Assembly: GCA_029948255.1 (NCBI GenBank)
Contig: JALIZF010001537.1
Span: 310,001-374,000, forward strand
Direction: 5' to 3'
Source: Telmatactis stephensoni
Taxonomy: Eukaryota > Cnidaria > Anthozoa > Actiniaria > Isophelliidae
Length of the DNA: 64,000 bases
Both the position numbers and the translations under genes were made by a program. The notes below the pieces were generated by a model, which was not told the origin of the DNA, made no database searches, and saw nothing but the letters and a program-made list of their open reading frames with translations. Every line of letters begins with the position of its first letter. Within the stretch, counting starts at the first letter, position 1. This document shows positions 63,590 through 64,000 of this stretch, one piece after another.

Positions 63590-64000
63590 TGAGCAGGTCA
63601 TGAGCTGGGTTTAAAGGCCACAAGACTTGCATCTCGAAAGTACACAGCAACACCAATCAGACTAGAACCACTAAATTAATTGCATCGCGCAATCACATTA
63701 ATAGTGTAGAATGCACTTGGAGAATTTTTCTCACTGCTGAAATGTCAGGGCAGGTGTCCTAAGTAACATACTATAAATACCAAAAAATCCCTTTGGTGGA
63801 ACATGGCTAAAAATGTGATTGAAGATTTTGATGTCTTGACACAGGGAACCCATACCCTCAAAAAATTGAACCAACCTGTTTTTCCCCCAAGACCATTGCA
63901 ACAATCTGAATTTCACTTCCATACGACAAACGATGTAAGTCCAATGACCTATAAACATTTTTTCAAAACTCTCATCAAAGAAACACTGAAAAAAATTACA
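63590..64000. other. Unassigned sequence to window end
   Basis: One 75-codon minus ORF (63731-63958) has no recognisable motif; nothing else seen. Confidence 0.4.

Overview
This is a eukaryotic window, AT-rich and made almost entirely of transposable elements. I found no complete host gene, no rRNA and no CRISPR array. The mix of elements points to an aquatic invertebrate, most likely a cnidarian (anthozoan): a Helitron2/Helentron with a C-terminal endonuclease, an ISL2EU element pairing a THAP transposase with a YqaJ nuclease, KDZ and Harbinger transposases, BEL/Pao and Ty3/gypsy retroelements, and tRNA-like repeats whose antisense frame reads IAQWLEHPTG. The organism call is inference from element families, not from a species marker.

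Layout. 1-4137: right-hand (5') part of a frame-broken BEL/Pao retrotransposon on the minus strand, with one probable LTR. 4.7-7.1 kb: tRNA-like sequences, a short MITE and dispersed hairpin repeats. 7.5-10.1 kb: a minus-strand multi-exon coiled-coil gene of unknown nature. 11.1-11.8 kb: a TTAA-flanked MITE. 12.9-18.9 kb: a 6.0 kb DNA transposon with matching G-rich terminal inverted repeats; it carries a spliced CIDE-N/coiled-coil gene, a middle gene, and a DDE-like, PHD-finger transposase gene. 19.9-21.7 kb: tandem repeats, a LINE tail and a gypsy RNase H scrap. 23.8-25.4 kb: exons of a KDZ-type transposase with a MITE in one intron. 26.2-28.7 kb: a decayed ISL2EU element. 29.3-29.9 kb: an LTR/primer-binding-site remnant. 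30-34.2 kb: LINE, Harbinger and tyrosine-recombinase-like fragments nested together. 36-39.2 kb: three inverted-repeat elements. 39.6-45.6 kb: a nearly intact Ty3/gypsy retrotransposon with 135-bp LTRs. 46.6-47.8 kb: an RPA-like ssDNA-binding protein. 48.6-51.6 kb: MITEs, tandem duplications and two very long palindromes. 51.7-59.3 kb: an intact 2543-residue OTU-Rep-helicase-endonuclease Helentron protein. 60-64 kb: a dispersed repeat, a TTAA element and a tRNA-like gene.

Most notable observations. (1) The Helentron polyprotein has a complete 2A ribosome-skipping motif just before its OTU protease domain. (2) The 6 kb transposon encodes a CIDE-N domain, otherwise known from apoptotic DNA-fragmentation factors, together with a DDE-like protein I cannot place in a named superfamily. 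(3) The Ty3/gypsy gag-pol junction has a -1 frameshift heptamer plus a well-formed H-type pseudoknot, yet the same young copy has an altered RT active site (YIDE). (4) The YqaJ nuclease is cut by a stop codon at its conserved E-x-K lysine.

Working together: Rep/helicase/endonuclease and RPA fit rolling-circle transposition; THAP-DDE plus YqaJ fit ISL2EU; the Harbinger DDE plus an acidic/basic coiled protein fit the usual two-gene PIF/Harbinger plan. Most copies are dead by frameshift or stop. Only the Helentron ORF, the RPA-like ORF and the gypsy ORFs are uninterrupted.
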